Source: Eleusine coracana subsp. coracana (taxonomy: Eukaryota > Streptophyta > Magnoliopsida > Poales > Poaceae). From it: a DNA stretch of 64,000 nucleotides. The translations under genes were made by a program, and so were the position numbers. The stretch is taken from NCBI GenBank assembly GCA_032690845.1, contig CM064433.1, positions 36,888,658 through 36,952,657 of the forward strand. The letters run 5' to 3'. The notes below the pieces were generated by a model, which was not told the origin of the DNA, did no database searches, and saw only the letters and a list, made by a program, of their open reading frames with translations. Below, one piece after another: positions 35,087 through 47,800 of this stretch. The stretch's first letter is position 1. Every line of letters starts with the position of its first letter.

Positions 35087-37192
35087 ATGCCGGGAAAGGT
35101 GGGGAGTGTTCCCATTTTCGATGGGGAGGACTACGAGTATTGGAAGGCACGTATGCAAGCCTACCCAGAGTCTCGTGATCCAAAGATATGGATGGTGACC
35201 CATGAATCGGATGCGGATGTGAACCTTCTTGAACCTGATTTCATTAAGAACAACGCTAAGGCCAAGAATGCTCTGTTCTCATGCATCTCTAAGGATGTGT
35301 TTGCTAGATTGGATTCGAGTTCAACAGCACATGATATCTGGACTGAGATTCAGGGTATCCATGAGGGTACTAGTGATGTCAAAGAGGAAAGATACTATAT
35401 GCTGAAGAACAAGTATGATAACTTTGCTAGATTACCACATGAGAGAGCTAACACTGTGTATTCTCATTTTCATGTGCTAGTGGAGGAGATCAATGCACTT
35501 GGGGATGACTTCAAGATCAAGCCTATGAAGGTCATCAGAAGATTCTTGAGGCTTTTCAAAGACCCCAAGTATGAGTCCATCATCACCTACACCTTGCAGG
35601 GTGACCTCAAGACCAAGAGCATGAAGGATGTACTTGACAAGATCACTGCCTTCGAGAACTACCAGTTGGGGATGGACGACCCTCAACCATCCAACCTTGC
35701 TCTACAGGCTGACAAGCAAGAGCTAGAAAAGCATGAAGAAGGCAGTCACTGATGATTATGATGATGAAGATGATGATGAGGGTGACTTGACCGAGGACTT
35801 GGCTCTTCTCATGAAGAAGATGAAGACCTTCAAGAACAAGTTTTCCTCCACGTCCAGAGGCAAGTGCTTCAATTGTGGCTCAAAGAATCACTTTGTCCGA
35901 GAGTGCCCAAAGCCCAAGAAAGAAGCATTCAAGTCACAAGATTCAAGTGAAGAAGAAGAAGATGATGAAGACACCAAAGCCAAGCAAAAGAAGAAGAGGT
36001 TCTTCAACAAAGACAAGAGCAAGGGGAAAGGCAAAGCCAAAGACTCCAAGAAAAGATTCTCACGCAAGGCTCTTGTTGGGGAGTGGACAAGCGACAACTC
36101 AAGTAATGAGTCCTCTTCCTCAAGTGATGAAGAAGTGGCCAGCCTAGCCATGATCTAGACCACATCACCACGAGCTCTTCCTCCACCTCCCGCATGCCTC
36201 ATGGCCTCGAGCCACCTTGGGGAGAGTGAGGATGAGAGTAGCAGTGATAGTGATAACGAGGATCACACCTGTGCCGAGTTGTGGAGTATGCTTAGCAAGC
36301 CGGCGACATCACCGTCAAGAAATCTGAAATGTTGGATATGGAAAGAAAATAGTGTAAGTTGGCTAAGGACCGTGTTGGTAACCTTAAGAGTGAGATCAAG
36401 GACCTTGTCACATCTCATGAGGCCCTAAACAAGAGTTATGACAAACTCAAGGGTGATCATGTAGAGCTTCATGAGAAGTACAAGGCCCTTGATATTGCTT
36501 ATGAGGCCATCAATGTTGAGAACCTTGCCTCTCCCTCCTCTTGTTCATCAATGAGCAATGCTTCTACTATGTGTGATGAACTAACCACCTCGAATGAGGT
36601 TTCTTCTCTTGAGCCTTTTGTTTTAAAGGAATATCACAAGCTCAAGGAAGAGAGGAAAATGGTGATGGACAGCTTTGAGATACTTGCACGTGGTAGAGCC
36701 ATCCGCAGGGAGATTCTTAGGTAGAATCTTATAAACAACATCTCCCACCGTGGACTTGGCTCATATCCCGCCACCATCGACATTATCTGAACGAGTGACT
36801 CCATTCCCGAATGGGTCAAACCCCTACTCGCTGATGACTACTATTGCGAAAGGTGTTGCAAGGATGGCCACACCATCAAGGATTGTCCTATAGTGAGAAG
36901 TTCCATTGTTTTGCTTAACCCAAACTTGTTCCATGAGAACACCCACTTCAAGCTTTTTAGGGACAAGGGTTGCAAGGTGAAAACAAAGGCTTGGGACCAC
37001 CAAACAAGAAGAGAAAGGTCAAGAGCATATGGGTGCCTAAGTGCATAGTTGATCTCGAGAGGTCGACCGCATACAAGTGGGTGCCCAAGAACAAGACCAA
37101 GATGGTGGTGGTGGTGGACCGGGAACTTCATGAAGATCATGTGAAGTCCACAAGTGACATGGACCTCAATGACCTATCTACTCATGAGGGAG
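35087..37192 (+). pseudogene. SIRE/Maximus-like copia gag, broken
   Basis: ATG at 35087. The capsid part has IFDGEDYEYWKARMQAY, VFARLDSSSTAHDIWTEIQG and RYYMLKNKYDNFARL. A frameshift near 35740 moves to the frame with KKMKTFKNKFSSTSRGKC and the zinc knuckle CFNCGSKNHFVREC. TAG at 36156-36158 stands where Gln is likely (AMI*TTSPRALPP). Another shift near 36300 leads to a coiled-coil-like stretch (KDRVGNLKSEIKDLVTSHEA, LNKSYDKLKGDHVELHEKYK), then a second knuckle CERCCKDGHTIKDC at about 36850. In related autonomous elements the protease would follow; here coding is lost after DLSTHEGG near 37192. Confidence 0.88.
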
Positions 37193-38639
37193 GTATACGT
37201 GTGTCTTTCTTTGTTCTTTTTAGTTGTAGTGTGTTTTTCTTTTGCTTGCATTGCATGGTACTTTCGGACTCCTCTATGACTAGTATGCTTTGCATCCATG
37301 CATGTTTAAATAACTAAAAGAAAAACACATAAAAATTAGTGAATGTCTAACCCACTCAAGATAGCTATAAGCAAGGGGGAGTGCTTGAGATTGTGGTTTG
37401 GCTTCTCTGAAGGCAAGGGCACGGCCTATAGTGAGTAAGCTTGAGAGGGGTTCAAACTTGACATTGTTAGGTTTCCTTTGTGTCTTGTTTTAATATTGTT
37501 TGCATTCACATGACATGTTTACTTTCATTGCATATGTAAAATTCTTGTTGCATCCATCATATAGGAAACACAAAGGAGACTTATCTCACTTGGAGAAATT
37601 TGTGCCTCATAATCTATATGAGAGAATATCTCCGTAAGTGTGACCAAAGGAAAGGATTGTGCTTGATCGCGTGAAGCAATCCTGATCTGTGACCGTTGAT
37701 TTCATCCTTCGAAGATCTCGGCCATTCGTTACCTTTTGACGTAGGTCAAAAATAGTCAGACCGATTTGGTCTCTTTCTCATTCACCTACAAGACCGAGAG
37801 CACGCACCCGCCGACGCCGCCATCTCCTCACCGCCGCGCCGAACTCACCCGCCCACGTCATCACCAGCTCGCTCTCACGTGCTTGCGTGACCCTAGGTAG
37901 CGCTGCCGCTCGCCCTCACCATGTTGCCTCTGCCTCCGTGTACCACCGTGCAGCCGCACCAGCGCTGCCGCCACTGTCCTCAGCCAAGCCGCCGCCGCTC
38001 GTCGTCCTGCCGCACGCCACCAAGAGCCAATGCTGCTTCCCCCTTCTTGCACGTGCACACCCAACTTCCAGAGCCGAGCCTACTTTGTCGATTGATAGGG
38101 CAAAGTTGATCTTTTTCCCTTCAATCTCCATTGCCGGCAATGAAAAGCTCCAAGTTTTGACCTTTTAGGTGATCGGTCGCGTGATTCTCCTGGTTTCGGC
38201 TTCGGGATATCCTAGGGTATTGAGCTTATCTCCTATTCATCTTTATATGCCCTAAATTCTGAGTAATTAGTTGTAATTGATGCAATTAGTTTGACTGCCC
38301 ATGATTAGTTGCTTTGATTGGCTAATTGACTCAACCTAGTCTGCAATTAATTCCATGCTTATCTATTGATTGCATGTCTAGGGTTGTCTCTCATGTAGTC
38401 TGTAGTTAGATTTATTACCTATTATTTGACTGCACACTAGATGACTCGCACCAGCCACATATAGTCGATGATCACTATCATCACTTTGCATAATTGTCTA
38501 AGTGATCATGTCCTTCATTTGGTGTTAGGATTTCTTTTGCGCATTCTTATCTAGCGGTGCTTTGCTAATAGATGTATTAGGTTCTATGCTTATCCTGTCT
38601 ATACCTACGTGTGTGCAGTGATAGCAGTTGGCAGTAGAG
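37193..38639 (+). other. Non-coding insert of the LTR element, leader-like
   Basis: In place of pol there is T-rich sequence (37200-37600), then a GC-rich CCGCCG-containing stretch (37790-38050) that looks like a plant 5' UTR. AT-rich sequence follows with a possible donor (TTTTAGGTGATCGG at about 38165) and acceptor (TGTGTGCAG at 38618) before the ATG at 38640. A UTR intron is therefore possible. No catalytic motif of pol is seen. Confidence 0.5.
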
Positions 38640-40994
38640 ATGGCAGGATCTGGTCAGGGTAAGGGCAAGGGCAAGATGCCAGAGAAGCCGAAGAGCAAGA
38701 AGAGGACCATGCTAGACCCAGAGTCAGATAGAGCTAGGAGGGTTGCCAGGCACCTGGATGCCATGGAGGAGTCACGCTAGACACCAGGGACACGGCTCAT
38801 CCTAGAGCCATCAGGTGACACTCAGGGACTCAAGAGGAGTACCCAGCAGAGGATAGTGCTTGTGAGAAGAGTCACTCCGGCACCTTGGTCGCAGAGTACT
38901 CCGGCTTCCCGTCAGGGGAGGTCGTCAAGACCTACAGAGCAAGGATACTCCAGGCAGTAGGAGGAGGAGTCTGAGGAGGAGGTGTTAGAGGAGGAGAGCT
39001 CTGAGTACGAGTCAGAGGAGCTAGAGGAGGAGGAGACTGAGCAGACACAGCCAGCTGGTCTCCAGAGGTCAGCTCACCGGGTAGGAGACCCGAGGTGCAC
39101 CTATGCAGTGTGCGCGAGGAGGCTACAGAGACTCGTTGAGGCAGCCGAAGAGTCGGACATACTTAAGGTTCCTGCAAAGGACCTTAAGGCGCTATGTCTG
39201 GTCTCCTTCGAGCAGTGGGTTCCAGTCTCAAGGGACCCCGCTCCAAGAGAGAGGTACTGGTCAGGCCTCTAGAGGAGGATCGGAGAGGGTCTGAGATGCT
39301 ACCTTGCCCTGAAGGGCAAGTCTGGGTTGTTTGTGCTGCACCAGTACTCGACCTATCAGACCATGAGGAGGGCCACCGACACAGATATGAAGCAGTAGTT
39401 CACGTACTTGCCAGGGCTAGCAGAGCTAGTTACTGCTCCATATAGGTACAGAGAGGACATAGTCCTTGAGTTCTATGCGACATTGTGGGTTACCAGAGAC
39501 CGCTCAGAGATCTGGTTCTTGTTCAGAGGTCAGCCCCAGAGTGTGACCAGGGAGGATGTGATAGCTAATCTGGGACTGCTTGCTTCAGATTTGCGTCTCT
39601 ACTCCAGTGCTTACAAAGACTTGCTACCACCTCGCAGACCACAGGGAGGGATGCTACCTTCAGACGAGATGGTGTCTATTGCCTTTCCACCCCCACACAC
39701 CCCAGGCTTTGATAGAGGCCCTGCGAGACTCACTGTAGAGGCTAAGGTGATTAGAGCGATAGTCACCAGGACTATCATCCCCAGGTCTGGCTATAGAGAG
39801 GAACTTACACTACTTCACCATTGCTCCGTAACAGCTATTCTGTGGAGAGAGCAGTTTGACTTGGCAGACTTACTGATTGGAGAGGTGGAGGAGGTTGTTT
39901 CTAAGAGGGTAGGAGGATGTCACCTAGTCTATGCTCCCTACATTTGCGATCTCTTGACGAGGAAGGGCCTAGTGACAGAGGAGCAGTACGATGCATTCCC
40001 TGAGGTGACATCTAGTTCCGCACCTTGAGTCCCCAGGGGATCATAGTTGGCCTCTAGTCAGCAGATAGGGGAGGAGGACCAGGAGTCATCGCCAGTCACT
40101 CACGAGCAGGCAGCTCATCCAGAGGCAGTGGTTCCTGAGTCAGTCAGTACATGAGCACCTCCCCAGCCAATAGGTACTCAGTCAGAGGACACTATCACTG
40201 TAGCAGCACTTGTAGGACGCCTGAGTGAGTTCATCTAAAGCACAATTGAGGATAGACGTCAGATGATGGAGGTCATCAGGGGACAGGCTGAGCGTCAAAG
40301 ACAGCAGATGATGCTATTGACTACACTAATGACCCAGATGACTGAGTTGACCCAGAGGCAGGCAGGTCAGCAACCAGGACCTTCAGCACTTCCACAGTTT
40401 CAGCAGCTGCCGACTCAGCTAGGCCCCTTCACTGCTTTGATGACAGCTCAGTCCAGCGGGTTATCACACTCAGAGGTGTTACTGACAAGGGGAGCAGGAC
40501 AGACACTCTCTTCAGCCTAGTTCTCCCCCGTGTCAGCCTTCTCAGTATCTGCGTTGTTCTCTTCACTGACACACTCTTCTACTTCGTAGATGGTAGGACC
40601 CTCCATTCATCAGTAGTTGCCAGTCAAGAGTTTGATCTTCTCAGAGGTTGTACACACCACATAGGCAGCACCACAGACAGGGACCCTTCTAGAGATAGCT
40701 ATAGCTCCACCTTCCACTGCTACAGCCAGCATGCTCACACCACAGATAGCAGAGGATCTTGTCCGCGGAGGCTTCACTCAGCAGGACATGGCGAATCTTG
40801 CAACCGCCACAGTCACACCAGCAGAGCCGGACAGAGAGTCTGGTTCGCCGTCCGAGGAGCTTGAGTTCTTCGAGCAGCTAGATGTTCAGGCGGCACAGGC
40901 TTAGGGAGCACAGCAGGATCTAGCACAGCAGCAGCCTGGAGCAGAGCCCTCAGAGGATGTCGCTGCACCACTTCCTTCGACTACGAGCGCTTAG
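38640..40994 (+). pseudogene. Second ORF of the LTR element, one frame with 13 internal stops
   Basis: One reading frame runs from ATG 38640 to TAG 40992 with no visible frameshift. It encodes, in order: a basic leader (GQGKGKGKMPEKPKSKKRT); an acidic tract (39000-39050); a central domain of about 200 residues (REDIVLEFYATLWVTRDRSE, WFLFRGQPQSVTREDVIANL, LVYAPYICDLLTRKGLVTEE); a Met/Gln-rich coiled-coil-like part (RRQMMEVIRGQAERQRQQMM); and a Pro/Ser/Thr-rich tail. The centre resembles the 'putative plant transposon protein' domain of envelope-like or extra ORFs in plant retroelements; this is recognition, not alignment. Stops: TAG at 38778, 38958, 39270, 39396, 40044, 40518, 40587, 40614, 40662 and 40902; TGA at 40026 and 40152; TAA at 40236. 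The function is unknown. Confidence 0.8.
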
Positions 40995-41615
40995 ATATTC
41001 ACCTTTTCCCGCTTTTTGGTGCTTGTTGCCAAAGGGGGAGAAGTTTGTCATAGGTCTAGGGGGAGCTGGAGTGCGATCCTGTGTGATTGAGAGTAGCTTG
41101 TATCTAGGGGGAGCATACATGTATATTGGTTTTGGGAGATAGATGCATTTGCTTCTTATTTTGCAGGAGTTATTCGATGTTCGTGGATTATCATGAGTCA
41201 TGTGTTTCATTCGCTATGTTTGACTCATTTTGATCTCAATTGGTTTATTTGCATTCGCAATGATTGCTCTTTCTTTTTATCCTGTTTGCCTGTGTATGAT
41301 GCCATGATGATTTGTGCTTGTTGCTTAATTCCTTGCGTGTTCATGCCTATCCTGTTGCATCTAATCATTTATGTCTTGCAATTGCATGTCTTTATGCTTT
41401 CCTTTAACATATTTCCATGACATGCATGAATTATCATCCAGAGTGTGCTTTTCCTTCTTTTTCTCTTAAGCTCTTGATGATTGGTTGATTGAGTAGGACC
41501 TTGTGTGTTTCTCTCTTACGCTTTAGTGGTTCCTCTCGATCGTAGTGTAGCTCTTTTAGCTTTGTTGTTTTATTGATAAGTAGTGGTTGTCATCAATCAC
41601 CAAAAACGGGGAGAT
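40995..41615 (+). other. 3' untranslated part of the LTR element with polypurine tract
   Basis: Contains repeated purine runs (AAAGGGGGAGAAG at about 41031, AGGGGGAGC at 41066 and 41106). The functional polypurine tract CAAAAACGGGGAGA at 41601-41614 lies directly before the 3' LTR. Confidence 0.75.
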
Positions 41616-43285
41616 TGTAAGCTTTATGACCATTGGATCCCCGAGGTATGGATATTTTGGTGATAGATGACAACTATGAAATTGTGGGCTGATATCTACA
41701 CAAGTGTTGTCTATATAGGAACCATCATTAATCTCTACTCCAAATCATATGGATGATGGTTGCCTTGGCGATTGATGACAATGACCACAAGCATGGAGGC
41801 TTAGTGAGCTTCATGGAGTCCAAGAGTTGATGGAGATGGATCGAAGCTAAGGACAAGCAAAAGAGCAAGTGTTGGGAACATTTGTCTAGTTGTTAGGGTT
41901 TTGAGTCCATAGGAAAACCGGACTATCAACGGGGTCTAGGTCATTCTCTTAGGTCATGTCTAGTCGGTGATGTGCAAGGTTGCTCGGTGAAATCACAGGC
42001 ACTAGGTGACAGTGGAGAAGCCAAGGAGCTGTTTGGAGAAGCCGGGAAATGAAGTCAAGTGAGGACAACAAGTTTCAGCTTCTGGACAAAGTGACCGGAC
42101 AGAGGGGTCAGTGAAGACCGAACTGTACTGTCACTAGGAGAACAGGAAATCGAGAGAGAAGACTTAGCGAGGAATCTGTCTGTGCCAGGATCCATAGAGA
42201 CCGGACAGTACGGTCTACTGACCGGACGGTCCCGTCAGTATGAGTTGCATAGGGCAGAGAGGAAGCCGAAGTCTGAAATGTTTTAGGACTAGAGAGAGAA
42301 ACGGACCAGACGGTCCGGTCAGCTGACGATACGGTCCGGTCAGCAAGAGATCAGCAGTGGGCAGAGCCGTTGGAGCAAGAGTCTGCAGTGACCGGACGGT
42401 CCGGTTAGTAGGCCCAGAAAGCTGATTTCATAAAGCAACGACTAGTTTGAGGTTGGAAGACTATATAAATTCGTTGCTGGGGTCTTTGAGACCTCTCTTA
42501 TCTAGTGGAATACGTGAGAGCATTTAGTAAGGTCTACGAGAAAAATAGGAGAGCACTAGGAGAGGATATTGGATATATTGAGAGTGCTTGTGAGAGTAAC
42601 AAGGAGCGATCTTGCACATCTAAGGCTAGGGTGTCCTTGAGGGTGTGATCTAGGTTGTAACTCTTGGTCTACGGTGAGACCTAGACCGGTTAGGTGTCGG
42701 TGATTGAGGCTATCATGATTGGTTGTGAAGGCCATCACACGTATGTACACGGTTTGAGCCCGCCAGTGAAAGGGGCATTGCTAGTGAGCGCCCGTGCCAG
42801 CTCTGAGAGTCCGGCAAGTTCTTGAGGAAGGCGATCTTGTGCCTTGGTAGCAGCGGTGACGCACACCATGTCTTCACTCCGGGAGTGATTGTGGGCTCAT
42901 GTGCAAGAACTCCACTTGGTGGCGGGAGGGACCGGGACTCCGGTGGGAGTGGTCCAACGAGGAGTAGGAGAAGGCGCCTCCTTCCGAGACCTCGGGAAAA
43001 AATCATGAGCATTCCTTGACCCCCTCTTTACTATTCCACATTTGTGTGCTCTAGTTGATAGGGTGACTTGTGGCTTGCATAGGCTAGTGTGTTTAGCTTC
43101 CACGTTTTGTTTTGCATCATGAACACTAGCATGCATAGGGTCTTGGCCTACTAGAATTGTTTAGGTTGCAACTCTTGTCGAGTTCTAGTAGTCTGAAATT
43201 GAAGTATTTGGATTCGTGGCCGGCTACCGATTCACCCCCTCCCCTCCCCCCCCCCCCCCCTCTCGGTAGGCCTTCGGTCCTTTCT
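41616..43285 (+). repeat. 3' LTR (1670 bp)
   Basis: Aligns with 33377-35033 throughout. It carries the same CGGACGGTCCG-type repeats and a longer C run (43246-43260). Its final bases are CTTTCT instead of CTTTCA, directly before the GTTCT duplication. Confidence 0.92.
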
Positions 43286-43860
43286 GTTCTTTTTCTGTTT
43301 AGGATGGTGTGGCCCTCCTGCTTGGACATATTTCTTGTAAGCATTGAACGATAGACAAAAAACATATCATTAGATGAGATTATCATCATCAAATGATACA
43401 TACAATGATTAACTTCGTAACAATCTATGATGTCTAGAATGTACTGTATAACTTCTTGTTGTAGTCAAGACTGTCCAGTGCCAGAAGGTACCAATTTTTG
43501 GAAAAGATATAGAGACAGATTCAATGATCACTACAACAATGTTGAGAAAAAGTTACTTATGATTGCATTTAACTTTAGCATAGGATAGATGACGATGGCA
43601 GCAGTCATCCAAAATGGCTTCTCTATCCTTCCACTTCATGAAGCAATCGATTATGTAATTTGTAACCCGAGTGTCTTATTCGGGTGCTCAGCCTCATAAA
43701 TTGTCGGGTTGAGGTAGGCGACCTTGCAATCTTTTCTATCAAACTTACTCTTTTGGAAAATGAATTAAAGCTAAAAAAACAAGCATAAGATAATATGTTC
43801 ACATGTGTTTCGAAATATGAAGGAGATCGAATGCTGCACTTACATGTGCCGCAAGGTTCT

Positions 43861-44142
43861 TTAGGTGATGTCCATTTTGCCTAGCCAAAACAGTGTGAAC
43901 TCTTCCCAAAATAGGGGTAATATTTGTTCCTCAGTTGGTTCGTTAAACATTGTTGATAGGATCTTACAAGTGATCACGTTGATCCCTTCATTCAATGCCA
44001 TCATATACCAGTCATGTAACTTCCGTATCTCCCACTGTAGGTTTTTGTACATATTTTTTGATACAAGTGGCTTACCAAATATGAATTTCAGATAGTCCAC
44101 ATTATTGTCAGGTTTGTCAAAAATATTATCCTCGTACGACAA
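43861..44142 (-). pseudogene. Possible En/Spm-associated protein fragment
   Basis: The frame encodes EIRKLHDWYMMALNEGINVI, then LFWEEFTLFWLGKMDIT. The phrase K-hydrophobic-H-W/D-Y followed by an F-x-x-L-F segment recalls the region before the Ulp1-like protease domain in proteins carried by plant CACTA elements. It is short, lacks catalytic residues, and sits beside a CACTA-type repeat (44534-44880). Low confidence. Confidence 0.3.
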
Positions 44143-44533
44143 TATGTCTCAAGAATCCTACAAGACGATTCTACCTATGGCTGCTAATTTATTTTTCATT
44201 GCAGCCAAGTACTTATCAATGTTTGCTTTCGCTTGTGGATCCTTTGGATCTTTGTGAAAACCAGTAATAGTCTTTGAGATTACGGCCTTATCTTATAGAG
44301 GCTCGACATTATCGTCGATCATGTTGTCCCATTTGATGTGCCCCCAATTCTATTTCCCACTTCATGTTCTTAATTTGTAACCTGTCTATCACCTCTCGTG
44401 GCTTTCCTTGGGAGATCTGATGGTTCATACTCATGTGAAGTGATGCTGTAAGAGAGGATGGTGCTACTTGCACCTGCGTCTCATGGTTCATCGGCAAGCC
44501 ATGTCTTGACTTCTAGGGTAATTGTTCTTTCAT

Positions 44534-44880
44534 CAATACCAGAAACCTGGTAGTTGCTGAGTGCCACGACACAGCACATGGCGCGATATGTGAAACTTTG
44601 GCGAGAGCCGCCCTTGACACTCGGCAAAGCCTCTGTCGCCATCAACTCCATCAGGTCCGCTTTTTTCTTTTTGCCGAGAGGCGCGCTGACACTTGGCAAA
44701 TTGATGCCGAGTGCCCGATGGAAGACACTCGGCAAACAAGGTTTTGTCTAGTAAATTTGCTGAGTAAATTTGTGCCAAGTGTTGTTTGCTGACTGCAACA
44801 CTCGGCAAACTCTTTGCCGAGTATTTAACTCGCTTTGCCGAGTGCTTCGGGCACTCGGCAACTACCAGGTTTCGGTGTTG
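44534..44880. mobile_element. Small CACTA-like element (347 bp), decayed
   Basis: Left end CAATACCAGAAACCTGGTAG and right end CTACCAGGTTTCGGTGTTG are inverse copies, with the first bases altered from CACTA to CAATA and CAACA. The interior is dense in ACTCGGCAAA / TTTGCCGAGTG. The flanking triplets CAT and CGT differ by one base. Confidence 0.65.
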
Positions 44881-47800
44881 CGTCCATGACCACTTTGATT
44901 TTCTTCTCACTAATCAGTTCTGAATTTTAATTTCTTTTGCAGCTAATAGATCAGTAGATCAATAATATGCCCGCACTTTGTGAACCCATTGCTGTTTTTG
45001 ATACCATTGACTAATCTCACCCATGCCTGCACAGTTCGTAATATGTTGCCCTCCCGTGTCAGTAGTTCAACCTTCACATACAACTAGAACAAATGGCTCA
45101 CGCAATTGCGCAGGCTAGTCAAGACATAAGTTCCAATCTTGCATTATTGTACTTAGGTATCTCTACTATCACAGACAACTCAATATTTACTTGATCCCTC
45201 CTCTGTTCCATACCACAGTGTATTTATAAAACTCTAACTACTCGTATGGTTCTTCTGTTTTAGCTACCCTATTTCAGGTCTTCTTATGCTACTATTACTT
45301 TGTTACACATTCCCTCCACCACTTTATTATATTTGCTTAAAAATCTACATATGAAAGTCAACGGTGGCTCCCAAACTCAGTATATAGTGCTGGTAACTTA
45401 TTTCGAATTCTTGTTTTCCCTACTTTTACCTTCAAAATAGTTATTTTTGAAAAGAAAAAAAAATCAAAGTGTCTCAGATAATCCCAGGACGATTGGAAGA
45501 TGAGTATTTGCCAACAGTCAAGTAACATGTTAGGTGGTTTTGCCTACTTCTTTTGGCTGTTGCTTGAGCTCAACTAAAACATCTTAATACTAAATCTCAC
45601 TAAGCACCAAGGCAAAGTAAAGTCATAGGCTAGGTATAGCGGTGTACCTGAATTATTCAGAGCAGGCAACCTCTTCGTCATTGCTTCCTATCTGAAATTT
45701 TCAGCCATTACAGTTAGTGAAGCGAACATCTGAAGACGTCAAACTACAATCCGTTCTGAACATGGAGCCTGCAGCGTATACATTGTATTGGTGGTTCCGC
45801 AAACCAGGGATTAGGTCGAGCGCTGTTCTCGTAACATGATGGTTGATGTTCATGAGCACAAAATCCAAGCTTTAAGGATGGCCCAGCATGTCCCCATGCC
45901 TGAGCGCAGAGAGAAGGAAAGTGATTATCTAAGAACATAATTTACATACGTGCAAGTAAAAAAAAACATCGTTCTACGTTCCTGATTGTATTTTACCTGG
46001 CCTCATCAAACTGCATCTTATAGATTGTTTGTTGTTTCAGAGCTCTCGGGATCAGGACACACGAATGTTCTCTGATGTCTAATCCTGTGTTATTCTTCTG
46101 TGTTGATGCAGGGACGAAGTCACATCCCAGTAGATCCATGTCCTCGTAGGCTCATTACATTCCTAGCATCTAGAGACCTATGGTCGTGGTGCTCCAAGCT
46201 CCTGCCGTTGGGGTGCGAGCTGCTCTGCAGGTTCGTTCATCACACAGCACTTGCCACCGATCATGGCTAGCGAGCGGCATCGCTAGGTTGCTGTTTTCCT
46301 ACGCGAATGTACGACATGGATAGAGACGGGGGGTGTGGTATCCTATAACCTAATCTGCATATCACGTGGGCAAGTAATCAAAGGTTGAATTTCTATCTAA
46401 GATTACGTGAGGAGAGAATCAAAGACCGGATGTTTTGCTTTTTTTTCTCAGAATTTCTAGAGTCTTTTTTCTGTGCATCATGGTGAAAATCTCATCTTCA
46501 TTTATTAATAAATTGATAGATTAATAACCAATTTCATGATGATGTGCAATATGATTCATATCATGGCACCAAGAAGTCATGATAGCGAGGAGCTAGGTTC
46601 AAACAAGGGAGTTTTTATGGTAGGCCCAAATAAATATTAACCGTTCATTTCAGTTCTTTGAGTAGATCTCAATGATCTCTTGCACCCTAAGGTGTAATAG
46701 ATTATCCATTATTATTATTTATTTATTTGAAAATAAGACCAGATTTTATGGATACATTAGTTACACGTACTGGTAGCAAAAAATATTGATAAAGAACGTG
46801 ACAGATTAAAAAAATTCTGTACATGGCATTATTTGCAACAACTAATAAAGGAACGTCTATATATCTTGACGCATGCATTTGTAGCAATTAGGAGTACACG
46901 TTTATGTATGTTGCAATTAGGACTTAGGAGTATGTACATACATGGATGAAAAATGATCAACGCCATGTTCAGTCAAAAATAAAATGTACAGTGTGAGTTT
47001 GTGTACGTGTGAGTCCTGTTAAACAACGTTTCTCCAGAGATAAGAAAAAAAAGAAGACAACGTTCCCTAACTTGTAAAACTTTGCACCTGATTGTTGGTC
47101 CGTGGTGCTTCAATTGGATTGGCTACGGTTTGATCCAACTGATTCCATGTTATTCGGGAAGAGAGGAGATCGTACGTGCATAACAATCGACACGACCGAC
47201 TCATGACGAGATGACAGGATCTGCTGCCCTGCACGGTGAGGAGATCGGAAAAGATCGTAAATGGAGAGCGAAGATCGCGCCCTTGTGGCGGGAGCCGAGG
47301 AAATGGCAGAAGAGACAATAATATAATAATTTCATTTTTTTAGTGATTATATTTTTTAAAAAATGAACGGTTGTGATTTATTTCTTATCTTGCACCCTGG
47401 GTGCAAGACATTGAATGTGGGACTACCGTAAAACAGCCCTCAAACAAAATATTGTAGTCAACAATATAATTTACCAAAACTGGGTGCTTAACATCCCTTA
47501 GAAATTCAAATTGCCTTGTTGCCATATGAAACTGAGTTGCTTTATGTTTTGGGAAACTCTTAATGATGGTAATTATTATCTGTTTTCTTTGCAAAAATCT
47601 GGTTGACCTCAAGATTTATTCTATATTCTTAGGATGGAAGTTAGGGGTTATTAAGCATGCCTAGTGTTTTTTCTTTTGGATGAAAACGGGAGGGGCAAGG
47701 ATCTACAACATTTTATTTGTTATGATACTTAAGTAAAGTTCATGTATAAACTCAAATGAAGAAGAAAAAAAAAGAAAAGTTCAACGACAATATGAATATC

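Larger units (their letters stand above)
33377..43285 (+). mobile_element. Large non-autonomous LTR retrotransposon with gag, no pol, and an extra ORF (TSD GTTCT)
   Basis: LTRs at 33377-35033 and 41616-43285 start TGTAAGCTT. The duplication GTTCT lies at 33372-33376 and 43286-43290. The primer site TGGTATCAGAGCCA (35036-35049) is a perfect tRNA-iMet complement, and CAAAAACGGGGAGA precedes the 3' LTR. Inside are a SIRE/Maximus-like copia gag (35087-37192) and a second long frame (38640-40994). I find no protease, integrase, reverse transcriptase or RNase H motif on either strand between the LTRs. It would need the enzymes of a related autonomous element. This resembles the TR-GAG class of non-autonomous elements, with an additional ORF. 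Confidence 0.94.

Noticed and set aside
38640..40994. Nuclear stop-codon reassignment (TAG as Gln)
   Set aside because: Intact genes in the same window use normal stops, and this frame is in a silenced transposon. Mutation of CAG to TAG explains it without a new code.
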